Below are positions 1 to 5,530 of a stretch of DNA of 6,211 bases, piece by piece. The position numbers were made by a program, and so were the translations under genes. How positions within the stretch are numbered: position 1 is the stretch's first letter; each line of letters starts with the position of its first letter. The stretch is from an uncultured Saprospiraceae bacterium (GTDB lineage: Bacteria; Bacteroidota; Bacteroidia; Chitinophagales; Saprospiraceae), in assembly GCA_938039305.1 (NCBI GenBank), contig CALHUZ010000328.1, forward strand, positions 1 through 6,211, written 5' to 3'. The notes below the pieces were generated by a model. That model was not told the origin of the DNA and searched no databases. It saw nothing but the letters and a program-made list of their open reading frames with translations.

Positions 1-788
1 TTGGCATGGGCGCAGCCATGAGTCTTAAAGATTTTAGCGCTGTTATAAGAAATCCTAAAGCTGTATTCATCGGACTTGCTTGTCAGTTTAGCATCATGCC
101 ACTTATCGGAGCAGCATTAGCATTGACCTTTCAATTCCCGCATGAAGTAGCAGCAGGGATTATACTTATAGGTTCTTCACCAAGTGGACTTGCATCTAAT
201 GTGATGGCATATATCGGCAAAGCTAATTTGGCGCTCTCCGTCACCCTTACCACCATCGCTACTCTACTTGCTCCACTGATTACTCCAGTTCTAATGAAAA
301 CACTTGGTGACCAATTAGTACCAATCGACTTCTGGCAGATGATGTGGGGCATCATCAAGATTACGATCCTACCCATTGCTGCAGGATTGATATTTAATAA
401 GCTAGCTTATGGTCGGACAGCTTGGTTAGACAAACTATTGCCTCTTCTTTCTATGGGTGGAATAGCCATCATATTGCTAATCATCACAGCTAATGGAAGG
501 GAAAATTTGTTGACTATGGGATTAGCGCTTGTAGCAGTTAGTTTAATTCATAATGTCTCTGGTTATTTTTTAGGATATTGGTCTTGTCGCCTGTTTGGTT
601 TAGAAGAACGATCATGTCGCACTATAGCATTTGAAGTAGGTATGCAAAATGCGGGATTAGCAACTGGTATATCCATCATCATGGGTAAAGTTGCTACTGT
701 AGGATTAGCTCCTGCAGTCTTTGGACCGTTGATGAATATCACGGGATCATCTCTCGCGTCTTGGTGGAGAGACAAGCCAGAAAAGTAA
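1..788 (+). CDS. Bile acid:sodium symporter (BASS) family transporter, 5' truncated by window edge
   Basis: This is an integral inner-membrane protein of the BASS family, which couples Na+ entry to uptake (sometimes export) of organic anions such as bile acids, pantoate or keto acids. The frame is open to base 1, and the residues before the first in-window Met (base 6) match the family's 'FGMGLSL..DF' stretch. The true start is therefore upstream and roughly the first 40 residues are missing. Counting from that Met, GSSPSGLASN (56-65) followed by ALSVTLTTIAT (76-86) corresponds to the first crossover region. FEVGMQNAGLA (209-219) is the second; its Glu, Gln and Asn align with the Na+-binding residues of bacterial ASBT homologues. 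About eight hydrophobic segments alternate with short polar loops. The C-terminus is short and basic (WWRDKPEK). The family is clear, but the substrate cannot be read from the sequence. The hydrolase gene follows on the same strand after 130 bases. Confidence 0.93.
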   Translation, partial: GMGAAMSLKDFSAVIRNPKAVFIGLACQFSIMPLIGAALALTFQFPHEVAAGIILIGSSPSGLASNVMAYIGKANLALSVTLTTIATLLAPLITPVLMKTLGDQLVPIDFWQMMWGIIKITILPIAAGLIFNKLAYGRTAWLDKLLPLLSMGGIAIILLIITANGRENLLTMGLALVAVSLIHNVSGYFLGYWSCRLFGLEERSCRTIAFEVGMQNAGLATGISIIMGKVATVGLAPAVFGPLMNITGSSLASWWRDKPEK

Positions 789-918
789 TTAAGAGCATTA
801 CATCTGATACTCCTGAGAAATTCCAATTATAATATTTCGTATCAACTTGAATATCCTCTGTACAAACCCTTGTAAGACTGTCCAACTTATTTATTACTTT
901 CAGATCAAAGAAATAGCC

Positions 919-1803
919 ATGAGTATAAAAGACAGTGAGATAGCACAGGACCTTTATGACATCTATGATTACTATTGCCATAGCAAAATTGATCGTCGAC
1001 AGTTTATAGATCGGATATCCGTTTATGCCGTTGGAGGATTAACGGTTCCTTCCATACTTGCATTTTTAATGCCCAATTATGTAGATGCCCAACAGATCAA
1101 ATCTGATGACCCAAGAGTCGACTCAAGTTATGTGACTTATGATTCACCCAAGGGAGGTGGCGAAATCAAAGGTTTACTCGCTTTGCCACAAGGCAATATC
1201 GAGAAGCTTCCTGGCATCGTGGTTGTACATGAAAACAGAGGACTGAATCCTTACATAGAAGATGTCACGCGAAGAGCTGGCTTAGCTAACTTTATAGCGA
1301 TCGGGCCAGATGCGCTAACCCCGCTCGGAGGCTATCCAGGAAACGATGATGATGGTAGATTACTTCAGCGCAAGAGAGATAGACATGAAATGCTCGAAGA
1401 CTTTATGGCCGCTTTTGAATATCTCCGATCACATCCTCAATGTAATGGTCACGTAGGTGTTGTTGGGTTTTGCTTCGGGGGATGGATCTCCAATATGATG
1501 GCTGTCCGCTTACCTGAATTAAAAGCATCTGTTCCTTTCTATGGCGGCCAACCTGATGATGAAGATGTCATAAAGATCCAAGCACCACTCATGCTACAAT
1601 ATGGAGCACTGGACAAACGAGTCAATGCTGGGTGGCCTGATTATGAAGCGGCCTTAAAGAAAAATAATAAGAAGTACATCGCTCATATGTATCCAGAGGT
1701 CAATCATGGCTTTCATAATAACACAACACCACGATATAACAAGGAAGCTGCTGAGCTAGCTTGGGAAAGAACAATAGCTTTCTTTAGTGAACATCTTGTT
1801 TAA
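919..1803 (+). CDS. yghX: YghX-type dienelactone hydrolase family protein (alpha/beta hydrolase)
   Basis: An alpha/beta hydrolase of the dienelactone hydrolase family, 294 residues from the ATG at 919. I prefer this start over the in-frame ATG at 847 because MSIKDSEIAQDLYDIYDYY matches, as I remember it, the N-terminus of Escherichia coli YghX; the extra 24 residues do not look like part of the family. The nucleophile elbow is GFCFGG (Cys185), the acid is Asp232 in ALDKRVNAGWP, and the base is His263 in VNHGFHN. Glu105 in VVHENRGLNPYIEDV is the glutamate that primes the cysteine in dienelactone hydrolases. Residues 25-58 (DRRQFI, then a hydrophobic stretch ending LMPNYVDAQQ) resemble a twin-arginine signal or membrane anchor, so export is possible. 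No Shine-Dalgarno is seen, only A-rich DNA. Family and active site are clear; the natural substrate is unknown and need not be a dienelactone. Confidence 0.93.
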   Translation: MSIKDSEIAQDLYDIYDYYCHSKIDRRQFIDRISVYAVGGLTVPSILAFLMPNYVDAQQIKSDDPRVDSSYVTYDSPKGGGEIKGLLALPQGNIEKLPGIVVVHENRGLNPYIEDVTRRAGLANFIAIGPDALTPLGGYPGNDDDGRLLQRKRDRHEMLEDFMAAFEYLRSHPQCNGHVGVVGFCFGGWISNMMAVRLPELKASVPFYGGQPDDEDVIKIQAPLMLQYGALDKRVNAGWPDYEAALKKNNKKYIAHMYPEVNHGFHNNTTPRYNKEAAELAWERTIAFFSEHLV

Positions 1804-1931
1804 GGGGATATTCGACAGTTAATATGGCTATTCAGTAAAAGATGCCTGATAAGAAGCGTATGCAAGAGATCGACTGGTCCGCGTATAACTCTTAGAATAC
1901 AAAGGTCAATAAACTTGAAAGGGAAAATCAC

Positions 1932-1976
1932 ATTCTCTCAAGTGTAGCCCCATCAACAAAGCTACACTGAGAGAAT
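1932..1976. terminator. Imperfect 16-bp hairpin downstream of the YghX-type gene
   Basis: The left arm is ATTCTCTCA, a bulged A at 1941, then GTGTAGC (1932-1948). The right arm GCTACACTGAGAGAAT (1961-1976) pairs with it completely apart from the bulge. The loop is 12 bases. The stem is flanked by AAAAT on the left and ATTTT on the right, so a short U-tract follows in either direction. It lies 128 bases after the hydrolase stop, so it could end that transcript, though the distance is long. A remnant inverted repeat from a mobile element is the alternative. Confidence 0.45.
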
Positions 1977-2034
1977 ATTTTGGTTGACATGTGATTCGAT
2001 ACGTTGTAAGTATACAGGTACGCTTTAGAGGCGA

Positions 2035-2064
2035 TTTACAAAATCAACTTACTACAAATATAAT
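2035..2064 (+). promoter_or_regulatory. Sigma70-like promoter ahead of the small ORF
   Basis: TTTACA (2035-2040) and TATAAT (2059-2064) are separated by 18 bases, five of six and six of six matches to the general bacterial consensus. Initiation would fall near 2070, about 10 bases before the ATG at 2080. Bacteroidota primary sigma factors are known to prefer a TAnnTTTG-type element, which is absent here, and the DNA is AT-rich, so a chance match is possible. Confidence 0.35.
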
Positions 2065-2079
2065 AGAATTTTAGTTAAT

Positions 2080-2232
2080 ATGTCTCTTAAATTCACATAT
2101 ATCTACATATGCGCAATAATATCGACGGTAATTGCAAAATGGATGTTGGAACAAAAGATATTGAGGAAGAGACTAAGTAAGATAAGATCAAAAAAGAGGG
2201 GCGGTAATCCACACCGCCCCTCAATTTGTTAG
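2080..2232 (+). CDS. Candidate 50-residue single-helix membrane peptide (possibly a small RNA instead)
   Basis: I do not recognise this ORF. The ATG at 2080 opens 50 codons ending at TAG 2230-2232. The product begins MSLKFTYIYICAIISTVIAK: about 19 hydrophobic residues able to span a membrane, then a strongly basic tail (KILRKRLSKIRSKKR) and a Gly/Pro-rich end. That layout resembles small membrane peptides, including type I toxins, but many chance AT-rich ORFs look similar. For it: a sigma70-like promoter ends 16 bases upstream. Against it: no ribosome binding site, a leader of only about 10 bases, and the last dozen codons lie in or beyond the terminator-like hairpin at 2196-2222, so a transcript stopping there could lack the stop codon. 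A short non-coding RNA of about 155 bases is an equally good reading. Confidence 0.2.
   Translation: MSLKFTYIYICAIISTVIAKWMLEQKILRKRLSKIRSKKRGGNPHRPSIC
2196..2222. terminator. GC-rich 10-bp perfect hairpin, intrinsic terminator, best on the minus strand
   Basis: GAGGGGCGGT (2196-2205) and ACCGCCCCTC (2213-2222) pair perfectly around a 7-base loop. On the plus strand the stem is followed by AATTTGTTAG, a weak U-tract. On the minus strand it is followed by TTTTTTGATC, a textbook U-tract. It can end transcription in both directions but looks stronger for RNA coming from the right, where no intact minus-strand gene is present. Confidence 0.7.
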
Positions 2233-2457
2233 TTCCCTGAGTTCTTAATCTATTTCGAAGATGTCAGACCCAAAGTTGTTGCAGTGAAAAAGTTCTAATT
2301 TGGTTACGCAACACTAACAATGAATAATTCCCTCCGTGAAAACTATACTCCAATGTATTAGCTTTTTTTATGATATCCTCAAGTTTTGCCAGATGTCTAT
2401 CAATTGTCCATCAAATATTTTACTTTTTGATGTTAAAGTGAGTATCCCGCAGCATAT

Positions 2458-2473
2458 TTACGGCGAAACGTAA
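2458..2473. promoter_or_regulatory. Small inverted repeat ahead of the regulator gene
   Basis: TTACG (2458-2462) and CGTAA (2469-2473) flank the six bases GCGAAA, 34 bases before the ATG at 2508. It could form a 5-bp hairpin in the leader or be a dyad recognised by a protein, for example the regulator itself. A 5-bp repeat of this kind is also easily found by chance. Confidence 0.2.
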
Positions 2474-2507
2474 TAGTTTCACCCCACAACGAACCAAAAA
2501 ACAATCG

Positions 2508-4169
2508 ATGCTTAAAGAGAAATCCCTCGGGGTTTTCATCTTTTTAATATTGGTAATACCCCAAATATTAACCAGTCAAGAAAACACCAGCGTCCTTACC
2601 CAAAGCGACAATACCAGAATATCCGATGATAGTTTAGCAGTTGTCCTTGAAGATGCATGGAAGGCATATAATGAGCATGAATACATAACTATGTCTTCAC
2701 TCTTAGAAGCTCATGTGGATGACCTTTATGATCGGGATACAATAGAACTTCAGATGTATTATGCCTTAACTATGGCATATGGGCATCTTGATTGGCATGA
2801 GAAAATGATAGAATGCATCGTTGATGGCCTTTTATTGGCTAGGAAGCTAGATGACCACTTTATGCTACTATCATTCTATAGGGAACTCGGTAGCTTCCAT
2901 GATCACCCACTCGATGATCAGGAAGCTGGTCTCGAGTACATGAAAATGGCCATCCCTTACATGGATGCAGTCAAACCAAGTAGTCAGTGTGGCCTGATGA
3001 TGGACATAGGTCTCACTTCCGTAAATGCAGGCCAATTGGACAGTGCTCAATACTATTTTGACCAGGCCTTTGAATATCTAGCACAAGATTCTGGTATGAC
3101 ACCGGACTTGTATGCCTTCTATGCTCCCTTTTTACTTAAAGCAAGAAGATTAGATGAAGCTCAATTCTATTTGGATTTCACTTATGATGCTTGGAAAGAA
3201 ATCGGGTTTACCCAAGGTTATACCTCCGCATGTCTTGGGCTCGCAGAACTCAACTTTTATAGGGAGGAGTATGGGGTAACGATTGATTTTGCTCGTGAAG
3301 CCGAAGAGCTTGCTGTTTCCTTATCTAATCCTTTCTATGAAGCAGAAGCTATAGAATGGAAAGCAAAAGCTCAAGAAGCTTTAGGAATGACTGAGGCCGG
3401 ATTAAGATCCTATAAAGCTCTCAATCAAAAAAATCAGGAAATTGACGAAATCAAAAAAGAACAAAAACTAGAACAAAAGCAGTTAGCCTTTCTTACATCC
3501 CAATATACTGAGAAGTTAACTCAAGTAACTGCCACTAATAGAAAGCTCTATGATCGAGTGGCAGCTTCATTTGGCATGTTACTTTTCTGTTTAATTGTGT
3601 TCATTTTAGTGCTGTATCTCTACTACGGAAAATACAGAGAAAAGAAAGAACAAGTCGAAGTACTCACATCAGAGATTACAATGTCAGAAGAAGAATGGAG
3701 GTTGCTGCAAGCAGAGCATAAATCAACAGTTGCCGAATTAGAGATTAACAAAAGAACCTTGACAAGCACTGCGCTCTTTATGGAAAAGAAAGATGAAGCT
3801 CTTAGAAGTGTCCGCAAAATGTTGACTCAGATCGAATCGAAAAGTAATCAAGCCATCTCAGAGAAGCTTTCTTCAGTCCGGAAAATTGCTGATAACAGCT
3901 TATCAATGGACAACAACTGGGATTCATTTAAGTACTTTTTCCTTCAGGTATACCCGTCGTTCTACGTTGATATTAAAAGTGCATTCGATAATCTAAATCA
4001 AAATGAACTTAGATCCCTTTCATATATAAAGATGGGGCTAACGGACAAAGAATGCGCCAGACTCTTAGGTATAAATACCGCCAGTTTTCAAAAGTCAAAA
4101 TATAGACTTAAAAAGAAGCTTCTTCTCCCTAAAGAGCAATCTTTAGAACAACTTGTCAGTCTTTATTAG
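2508..4169 (+). CDS. Membrane-anchored TPR sensor with C-terminal LuxR/GerE-like HTH (transcriptional regulator)
   Basis: A 553-residue one-component regulator of the type common in Bacteroidota. Residues 1-24 form a signal peptide (KEK, then a hydrophobic core, ending near LTSQ). Residues about 40-310 are helical with TPR-like patterns (such as GQLDSAQYYFDQAFEY at 175-190 and RRLDEAQFYLDFTYDAW at 213-229) and would lie in the periplasm. Residues 306-345 are charged and likely coiled coil. One membrane helix spans about 352-373, followed by a basic stop (KYREKK) and a second coiled coil to about 450. The cytoplasmic end, from FKYFFLQVYPSFYVDIK (474-490), carries the HTH: LNQNELRSLSYIKMGLTDKE (496-515), CARLLGI, then KSKYRLKKKL as the basic recognition end. 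It presumably senses a periplasmic signal or partner and binds DNA while tethered to the membrane. Its targets are not evident. The intact frame and domain order give good confidence; the ligand is unknown. Confidence 0.9.
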   Translation: MLKEKSLGVFIFLILVIPQILTSQENTSVLTQSDNTRISDDSLAVVLEDAWKAYNEHEYITMSSLLEAHVDDLYDRDTIELQMYYALTMAYGHLDWHEKMIECIVDGLLLARKLDDHFMLLSFYRELGSFHDHPLDDQEAGLEYMKMAIPYMDAVKPSSQCGLMMDIGLTSVNAGQLDSAQYYFDQAFEYLAQDSGMTPDLYAFYAPFLLKARRLDEAQFYLDFTYDAWKEIGFTQGYTSACLGLAELNFYREEYGVTIDFAREAEELAVSLSNPFYEAEAIEWKAKAQEALGMTEAGLRSYKALNQKNQEIDEIKKEQKLEQKQLAFLTSQYTEKLTQVTATNRKLYDRVAASFGMLLFCLIVFILVLYLYYGKYREKKEQVEVLTSEITMSEEEWRLLQAEHKSTVAELEINKRTLTSTALFMEKKDEALRSVRKMLTQIESKSNQAISEKLSSVRKIADNSLSMDNNWDSFKYFFLQVYPSFYVDIKSAFDNLNQNELRSLSYIKMGLTDKECARLLGINTASFQKSKYRLKKKLLLPKEQSLEQLVSLY

Positions 4170-4202
4170 TGATAAGATGATCAAAGGTTTAGAAAAATAA
4201 AA

Positions 4203-4234
4203 AGACGAGACTCAAGTATATTCGAGTCTCGTCT
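4203..4234. terminator. Shared terminator between convergent genes
   Basis: AGACGAGACTC (4203-4213) and GAGTCTCGTCT (4224-4234) form a perfect 11-bp stem with a 10-base loop. It lies between the regulator stop (4169) and the stop of the minus-strand YiaA-like gene (4244). On the minus strand the stem is followed by TTTTTATTTTTC, a strong U-tract. On the plus strand it is followed by GCATAATTATTATA, which is weaker. It therefore mainly serves the minus-strand gene and may also stop the regulator transcript. Confidence 0.8.
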
Positions 4235-4243
4235 GCATAATTA

Positions 4244-4531
4244 TTATATACCTGGTACAGGGCTGTTCTCTGCGAGATACTTCTCTGTCTTAGTTTTCTC
4301 GACTTTATTCAAAAAGTGATCAGCCTCATGTCTATCTCTTACGACCTTGGCAACAGTAAAACAGGATGTTACGCTAAATAAGTAAGACATCACAAGGAAT
4401 CCTTTTGTGGCAAGATCTCCTTCCATATAGAAGATGCCACATACCATTCCGACAAAGGATATAGCAAAGGCAATCCATGCCATACTATAAAAAGACTTGG
4501 TGTTCTGATTTTCATAAATGAATGTGCTCAT
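4244..4531 (-). CDS. YiaA/YiaB-family two-helix inner membrane protein
   Basis: A 95-residue membrane protein with one copy of the YiaA/B two-helix domain; Escherichia coli YiaA has two copies. The first helix is about residues 17-35 (SMAWIAFAISFVGMVCGIFY). A short loop with the family's conserved Lys-Gly (43-44, in LATKGF) follows, then the second helix about 45-62. Next comes the conserved VRD (64-66, in AKVVRDRHE). The remaining 30 residues form a charged cytoplasmic tail (DHFLNKVEKTKTEKYL). The biochemical role of the family is not established. The ATG at 4531 is preceded by A-rich DNA without a Shine-Dalgarno. The gene lies 172 bases downstream of the deacetylase and probably has its own promoter in that gap. 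Its 3' end abuts a strong terminator. Assignment rests on the helix spacing and the KG and VRD motifs. Confidence 0.82.
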   Translation of the reverse strand: MSTFIYENQNTKSFYSMAWIAFAISFVGMVCGIFYMEGDLATKGFLVMSYLFSVTSCFTVAKVVRDRHEADHFLNKVEKTKTEKYLAENSPVPGI

Positions 4532-4624
4532 AACAAGTTGTTTTTGTGATGAGGAAAACGCTCCGAAGTTGTTTGCATGTATGAGTTTGGCTTGTCTTAT
4601 AGACTAACCGCTTAAGACGATAGA

Positions 4625-4632
4625 CAAATACA
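4625..4632 (-). promoter_or_regulatory. Possible Bacteroidota-type -7 element for the YiaA-like gene
   Basis: On the minus strand these bases read TGTATTTG, one mismatch from the TAnnTTTG element used by the Bacteroidota primary sigma factor, about 93 bases before the ATG at 4531. I see no convincing TTG element at the expected upstream distance, so this is tentative. Confidence 0.25.
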
Positions 4633-4703
4633 ATCTAAATTAAGGCCATAAGAACCCTAGTAGCCAGATTACATAGACACAGAAAATGAGTATCTGTTGT
4701 TGA

Positions 4704-5522
4704 TTAAAGACTCGATTCTCCTATAAAAGAAGAAATATCAACAAGTGTTGACACCCAAATATCATCCTCTCTTTGCTTGATATATCTGACCAATTCATCA
4801 TGATCTTCTTTCTCTACATTCAGATCATGCTCACCACCAACACCATGAAACAAGAAGACTAATAACCTCTCTTGTTCAATAGCTTTATCAACTAGAGCTT
4901 TCATGTGCGCGGCATCATGCCCTGCCATAGAATGAGTGTTCAGATGATAAATATCCAATGATTCCAATTCATCAAAATCTCTATTCACTCCTCTCGCTGC
5001 TGTAAACAGCCCTTTGATCCCCTCCACAAATGAAGTATCCAATACACTTGTATCACCACATGTATAAGCGAATGTTCTTTCTGACTTTCCATCAATAGCA
5101 CTTAACGCTTCACTGGCTTTTGTAATCTCGTTTATAATTTCGTCTTTAGAGTAATTGTCTAAATCGTTATCAGCAGAAACCCAATCTCGTTCTTTTGACT
5201 TACCTGCACAAGGATGAAAGACAGTATGGTTTCCTAATTCATGACCATGATCTGCAAGTGCCTTCCACTCTGATGATCTCTTTTTAAAACTATCAGAATC
5301 AGTATGTACATAGAATGTAGCTTTCAAATCATACGCATCTAAAACTGGTCTAACATTATCCAAGTGAACATGGAGTCCATCATCGTATGTCAAAGCGATT
5401 GCGCTTTTTTTACCATTCCAGATTCCCAAATCTACATCCTCATTTATATCTGAGTTCGGTTTGCCGCACATCAATAGAGCAAATAAAGTGAACAGCATCA
5501 AAACTCGAAATAGCAAACTCAT
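4704..5522 (-). CDS. Polysaccharide deacetylase family protein (NodB/CE4), secreted or lipoprotein
   Basis: A 272-residue protein with the NodB homology fold of carbohydrate esterase family 4, metal-dependent enzymes that remove N- or O-acetyl groups from sugars in chitin-like polymers or peptidoglycan. Residues 1-19 are a hydrophobic export signal ending LLMCG. Cys19 could be a lipobox cysteine, although Met at -1 is unusual. Motif 1 is TYDDG (45-49: catalytic-base Asp47, metal-ligand Asp48). Motif 2 is HTVFH (99-103: metal ligands His99 and His103). The region matching motif 3 is RTFAYTCGD (149-157), with Thr where related proteins usually have Pro. The late His motif is LVFLFHGVG (221-229, His226). 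The usual motif 4 (Asp...Trp) is not clear. The fold and metal site look intact; activity on a polymer is uncertain. The gene starts 8 bases after the stop of the amidohydrolase, with no Shine-Dalgarno, suggesting translation within one operon. Confidence 0.88.
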   Translation of the reverse strand: MSLLFRVLMLFTLFALLMCGKPNSDINEDVDLGIWNGKKSAIALTYDDGLHVHLDNVRPVLDAYDLKATFYVHTDSDSFKKRSSEWKALADHGHELGNHTVFHPCAGKSKERDWVSADNDLDNYSKDEIINEITKASEALSAIDGKSERTFAYTCGDTSVLDTSFVEGIKGLFTAARGVNRDFDELESLDIYHLNTHSMAGHDAAHMKALVDKAIEQERLLVFLFHGVGGEHDLNVEKEDHDELVRYIKQREDDIWVSTLVDISSFIGESSL

Positions 5523-5530
5523 GATTGCGT

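Larger units (their letters stand above)
1804..2507. other. Gene-poor intergenic region of about 700 bases with hairpins and coding remnants
   Basis: No conventional gene is supported here. In order the region holds: a 17-codon ORF (1842-1895) with possible continuation in another frame to 1947; a long imperfect hairpin (1932-1976); a sigma70-like promoter (2035-2064); a 50-codon ORF (2080-2232) ending inside a GC-rich hairpin (2196-2222); a 48-codon open stretch on the minus strand with no ATG (2267-2410); and a small inverted repeat just ahead of the regulator gene (2458-2473). The mix of hairpins and broken frames looks like old mobile or gene debris plus possibly one small transcription unit. 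I see no tRNA cloverleaf or long direct repeat. Confidence 0.6.

Noticed and set aside
847..918. In-frame upstream ATG at 847 giving a 318-residue hydrolase
   Set aside because: The extra 24 residues (MNILCTNPCKTVQ...) do not resemble the family N-terminus, whereas the ATG at 919 begins exactly where YghX-like similarity begins.
131..981. Minus-strand ORFs of 80-87 codons across the transporter and its 3' gap
   Set aside because: They overlap a well supported BASS coding frame or AT-rich spacer and show no recognisable domain.
1984..2016. TTGACA (1984-1989) with TATACA (2011-2016) as a promoter
   Set aside because: The spacer is 21 bases, too long for a sigma70-type promoter, and the better-spaced pair at 2035-2064 lies just downstream.
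2380..2440. TACTTTTTG (minus seven-like) ahead of the regulator gene
   Set aside because: It has one base too many between TA and G for TAnnTTTG, and the nearest TTG is only 15 bases upstream, so I did not call a promoter.
3623..3817. Minus-strand 64-codon ORF inside the regulator
   Set aside because: It is antisense to the coiled-coil segment of the regulator; Ser/Leu-rich composition is what the complement of Lys/Glu codons produces.
4594..4618. Inverted repeat GTCTTA...TAAGAC in the YiaA-like leader
   Set aside because: Only six base pairs around a 13-base loop in AT-rich DNA; not enough to call a regulatory structure.
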